Part shown: positions 61,692 through 64,000 of the stretch, piece by piece
Layout of the letters: each line of letters opens with the position of its first letter
Numbering within the stretch: the first letter of the stretch is position 1
From: an uncultured Bryobacterales bacterium
Lineage (GTDB): Bacteria > Acidobacteriota > Terriglobia > Bryobacterales > UBA6623
NCBI GenBank assembly: GCA_951813065.1
Contig: CATOTH010000002.1
Location: 62,001-126,000 of the forward strand
Reading direction: 5' to 3'
DNA length: 64,000 nucleotides
Translations under genes and position numbers: made by a program
Notes under the pieces: model-generated
Databases searched by the model: none
The model's input: the letters and a program-made list of their open reading frames with translations, nothing else
Told to the model about the DNA's origin: nothing

Positions 61692-61874
61692 ATGCCAAAT
61701 CCAAAACGAAGGCACTCCAGATCGCGCACGGGAAAGCGTCGCGCGCACGACCACTTGACACTGACGAACGCATCCGTGTGTTCGCAATGCGGGGCGAGCG
61801 TGGTGCCGCACCGCGCGTGCCGGTCCTGCGGATACTACAAGGGTCGTGAGGTGATCGAGGTCGACTCGGAATAG
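61692..61874 (+). CDS. rpmF: 50S ribosomal protein L32
   Basis: A 60-residue basic protein with the L32 start NPKRRHSRSRTGKRR and a zinc ribbon of two cysteine pairs, CSQC and CRSC. GGGAGA lies about nine bases before the ATG. It sits, as in most bacteria, between DUF177 and plsX (24 bp to plsX), linking ribosome and phospholipid synthesis. Confidence 0.96.
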   Translation: MPNPKRRHSRSRTGKRRAHDHLTLTNASVCSQCGASVVPHRACRSCGYYKGREVIEVDSE

Positions 61875-61898
61875 GAGGTACGGGGAGCTGAGGTCGAC

Positions 61899-62912
61899 GT
61901 GCCGCAACAAATCACCGTAGCGGTTGACGCGATGGGCGGAGATGGTGCGCCTGCCGCCGAGGTCGAGGGATCCCTGCTCGCCGCAGAGGAATTCGGCGCC
62001 AAGATCATCCTCGTGGGTCGCGAGGAAGTTCTCAGCAAGGAGCTGTCCAAGTACTTCCCGGCGCGCGGCCAGATTGAAATCGTCCACGCGAGAGACGTGG
62101 TCACGATGCACGACAATCCCTCGAAGGCGCTGCGCTCCAAGAAGGACAGCTCGATCCGTGTCGCGGCCGAGCAAGTGCTCGCCGGGCGGGCCTCCGGCTT
62201 GGTGTCCGCCGGCAACACAGGGGCGGTGATGGCAACTGCGCTGAATGTCATGGGACGAATCCCGGGAGTCAAGCGCCCGGCTGTCGCCCAAATCTTCCCG
62301 ACCGGCAACGGCGGGCGCACGTTGGTCCTCGATGTGGGCGCCAATGTCGATTGCACGCCCGAGATGCTCGTTCAGTTCGCGGTCATGGGAAACGCTTACA
62401 CCCGCGTGCTCTTCGAATGCGAAAAGCCACGGATCGGACTGCTCTCCATCGGCGAGGAAGACCACAAGGGCAACGAGCTCACGCGCGAATCGATGCCGTT
62501 GCTCAAGCGCCAGCCGTTCCAATTCGTCGGTAACGTGGAAGGCCGTGACCTGTTCAGCGGGGATGTGGACGTCATCGTTTGCGACGGCTTCATCGGCAAC
62601 GTCGCCCTCAAGGTCAGCGAAGGCCTGGTGTCGACGATCAAGAAGATGCTGATCGAGTCGCTGGAGGCCACGGTGATGCGGCAAATCGGCTACGGTCTCG
62701 CCAAGGGCGCGTTCGAAGAGTTCCAGAAGCGCGTCGATTACGAGGAGTATGGGGGCGCGCCGATGCTCGGCGTCCGAGGGGGCGTCATCATCTGCCACGG
62801 TCGCTCGACACGCCAGGCAATCAAGAACGCGATCCGCGTCGCCATGGAATTCGAGGCCGGCGGCATTAGCCGCCAGATCCAGGAAAACCTCGAGCACAGC
62901 CTCAAGAAGTGA
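61899..62912 (+). CDS. plsX: Phosphate acyltransferase PlsX
   Basis: A 337-residue PlsX, which turns acyl-ACP into acyl-phosphate for phospholipid synthesis. [18 protein letters not shown] (7-24), the AGNTGAVMA loop, the [14 protein letters not shown] strand, RESMPLL and [12 protein letters not shown] are all present. It lacks the downstream fabH that often follows. The GTG start at 61899 has a strong GGAGG/GGGGAG upstream. The genes ahead of it (DUF177, rpmF) form one operon. A hemerythrin gene converges on its end. Confidence 0.96.
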   Translation: MPQQITVAVDAMGGDGAPAAEVEGSLLAAEEFGAKIILVGREEVLSKELSKYFPARGQIEIVHARDVVTMHDNPSKALRSKKDSSIRVAAEQVLAGRASGLVSAGNTGAVMATALNVMGRIPGVKRPAVAQIFPTGNGGRTLVLDVGANVDCTPEMLVQFAVMGNAYTRVLFECEKPRIGLLSIGEEDHKGNELTRESMPLLKRQPFQFVGNVEGRDLFSGDVDVIVCDGFIGNVALKVSEGLVSTIKKMLIESLEATVMRQIGYGLAKGAFEEFQKRVDYEEYGGAPMLGVRGGVIICHGRSTRQAIKNAIRVAMEFEAGGISRQIQENLEHSLKK

Positions 62913-62948
62913 AGCCTCCCTGGCCTGGCAATCGCGCCGCCAAGGGGT

Positions 62949-63431
62949 TCAGACTGAGGCGCTGCCCAGCCGAACGCAGACGGCTGGCAGTTCCTTGTCG
63001 ATACGCTCGCCCAGAGACACCATTTCCTCTTCGCTGAGACTCGCCTGGACCGCTTCGAAGAGCACCCTCTCCTCGGTGCGGATGTGCCGGACCAATCGCT
63101 GTCGCCAGGCTAGTAGTTCATCCACCAAAGCCTCCCCCTGCGCGGTCTCCAGCGACTCGATCGCCGTCCGGATCTCGACGTGCTCCCCGATCAGGATGTC
63201 GATGGTCTCCGGGACAGGGATGGCTTCGCGCACGGCGGGGAACAGGATTCTTTCTTCGACTTCGAAATGCCCGCGGAGTTCGAGTTCCCAGGCGTCGAGG
63301 ACCTGCCCTCGCAAGCTCTCCGCCACCGCGAGGTCAGCGCCGTCCCGCAGGCCCCGCTCGATGAACACTCCCAGCGCCAACCCGTCATGATGCTGGCGGG
63401 ACAGGGAAACCAGCGCCGGGTGCCGTTTCAT
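62949..63431 (-). CDS. Hemerythrin HHE-domain protein
   Basis: A 160-residue four-helix protein of the HHE hemerythrin class. The di-iron ligands appear as RQHHDG (H14, H15), GHFEVEERILFP (H55, E59), GEHVEIR (H84, E86) and HIRTEERVLF (H116, E120). It binds oxygen, nitric oxide or iron in the cytoplasm and may protect Fe-S enzymes such as KorAB. ATG 63431 is used; the frame extends much further upstream but only across the MFS gene. It lies 15 bp after the MFS gene on the same strand. Confidence 0.88.
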   Translation of the reverse strand: MKRHPALVSLSRQHHDGLALGVFIERGLRDGADLAVAESLRGQVLDAWELELRGHFEVEERILFPAVREAIPVPETIDILIGEHVEIRTAIESLETAQGEALVDELLAWRQRLVRHIRTEERVLFEAVQASLSEEEMVSLGERIDKELPAVCVRLGSASV

Positions 63432-63445
63432 GCGCGATGTCGCCG

Positions 63446-64000
63446 TTACGATTCCAGTGTTTCGGGCTTGTAGCCGCCCTTCCTCCAGAAATGCAGGAAG
63501 AACAGCCCGAAGAAGACGATCAACACCATCGGCAGGACGGCAACATTCTGGAAGGCAGCCTGCGCTCCATGGTTCTCGTACCAGCCGCCCATGATAGGCA
63601 GGACGAACGCGATTGCAAGATTTCCAGTGCCGCCCATCAATGCCAGCGCGACCGGGCCGCCTTTCGGGAAGAGTTCCGACGTGACGCCCAGCATGGTCGG
63701 CCAGAAATAGGTCTTGCCGACCCCGAACAGGGTTGCTGCAGCAAACGCCCCGAACATCGTCGTCGCAGAGCCGAGCGCGTATAGGCCCGCCGCCGCAAGA
63801 GCGGCGGAAATGGTCATGAGGCCAAATGGCGAGAACGCATGCGCGAGTGGACCGCCGAAGAAACGCAGCACGAACATGATGCCCGCCGTGTAGACGAGGA
63901 TCAGGATGCCCTGCATTCCCGTGAGGTTGGTAATCAGGGACGGCACCCACTGGTCCGGTCCCAGTTCGGTGGCGGAAGTTAGCCACATGCAGATCCAGAG
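63446..64000 (-). CDS. MFS permease (N-terminal part lies beyond the window)
   Basis: The last 185 codons of a major-facilitator-superfamily transporter; the frame is open to the window edge. About five or six helices are visible, with YTAGIMFVLRFFGGPLAH, TLFGVGKTYFWPTMLG, GGTGNLAIAFVLPIMGG and a basic C-terminus (FWRKGGYKPETLES). The helix pattern matches the C-terminal half of sugar/nucleoside-type MFS permeases, but no substrate can be read from it. It is transcribed toward the hemerythrin gene. Confidence 0.85.
   Translation of the reverse strand, partial: LWICMWLTSATELGPDQWVPSLITNLTGMQGILILVYTAGIMFVLRFFGGPLAHAFSPFGLMTISAALAAAGLYALGSATTMFGAFAAATLFGVGKTYFWPTMLGVTSELFPKGGPVALALMGGTGNLAIAFVLPIMGGWYENHGAQAAFQNVAVLPMVLIVFFGLFFLHFWRKGGYKPETLES

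Noticed and set aside
1..64000. CRISPR arrays, tRNA and rRNA genes, phage genes
   Set aside because: Looked for regularly spaced repeats, T-arm consensus and phage-type modules across intergenic regions; none seen. A tRNAscan or Infernal run would settle this.

Overview
The window is a GC-rich bacterial chromosome segment carrying about 46 intact or window-truncated genes, one transposase-bearing insertion sequence and four gene fragments. The content combines ASPIC/UnbV (CRTAC1) FG-GAP proteins, PSCyt/DUF1549-DUF1553 plus DUF1501 pairs, Tat-exported Gfo/Idh oxidoreductases, DUF1080, sulfatases, PhoD-type phosphatases and bactofilin. That combination is typical of Acidobacteriota of the Solibacter/Bryobacter type and of Planctomycetes. 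The short HisG with HisZ, the Tes/MSS-like radical SAM enzyme and the rarity of long hypothetical proteins make me favour Acidobacteriota, but no marker gene here settles it.

Layout. 1-4758: two convergent CRTAC1 genes and an exported oxidoreductase. 4899-9065: a scar region with a complete DDE insertion sequence (terminal inverted repeats, CTAG duplication), a broken enolase-superfamily dehydratase and two decayed ISKra4-type transposase remnants. 9135-13102: a DUF1549/DUF1553 + DUF1501 pair. 13154-23312: ten minus-strand genes, most of them overlapping or nearly touching, running eno, a soluble MgtE-N/CBS protein, an NRAMP-related transporter, a hypothetical, a BadF-type kinase, alkA, mutT, a PhoD lipoprotein, a thioredoxin-like protein and a YheT hydrolase. 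23390-28373: oxidoreductase, bactofilin, a trpF/membrane protein/methyltransferase unit and a NUDIX-MBL fusion. 28407-36590: a second DUF1549/1553 + DUF1501 pair, DUF1080 + GT39 glycosyltransferase and a TPR-PhoD protein. 36918-42695: secreted gamma-glutamyltransferase, a YwaF-like membrane protein, HEAT-repeat protein, oxidoreductase and esterase. 42771-48127: korAB diverging from hisZ-hisG. 48200-54144: a second gamma-glutamyltransferase and two sulfatases flanking a LOG gene. 54235-64000: purA, a radical SAM enzyme with tetraether-synthase features, queG, a glucarate-dehydratase-like enzyme, the DUF177-rpmF-plsX lipid cluster, a hemerythrin and the end of an MFS permease.

How it fits together. 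The picture is of an aerobic or microaerobic heterotroph that scavenges complex polysaccharides, sulfated sugars, sugar acids, peptides and organic phosphate through many exported enzymes, and keeps ferredoxin-linked 2-oxoacid metabolism.

The points most worth following are: (i) an NRAMP-related transporter whose metal-site residues are changed as in Mg2+ carriers, fused operonically to a free-standing MgtE sensor domain; (ii) an enolase with two altered active-site residues; (iii) a Tes/MSS-like radical SAM enzyme that may make membrane-spanning lipids; and (iv) about ten genes where a -10 box lies 5-10 bases before the start codon with no clear Shine-Dalgarno, suggesting widespread leaderless transcription. 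I found no CRISPR array, tRNA or rRNA.
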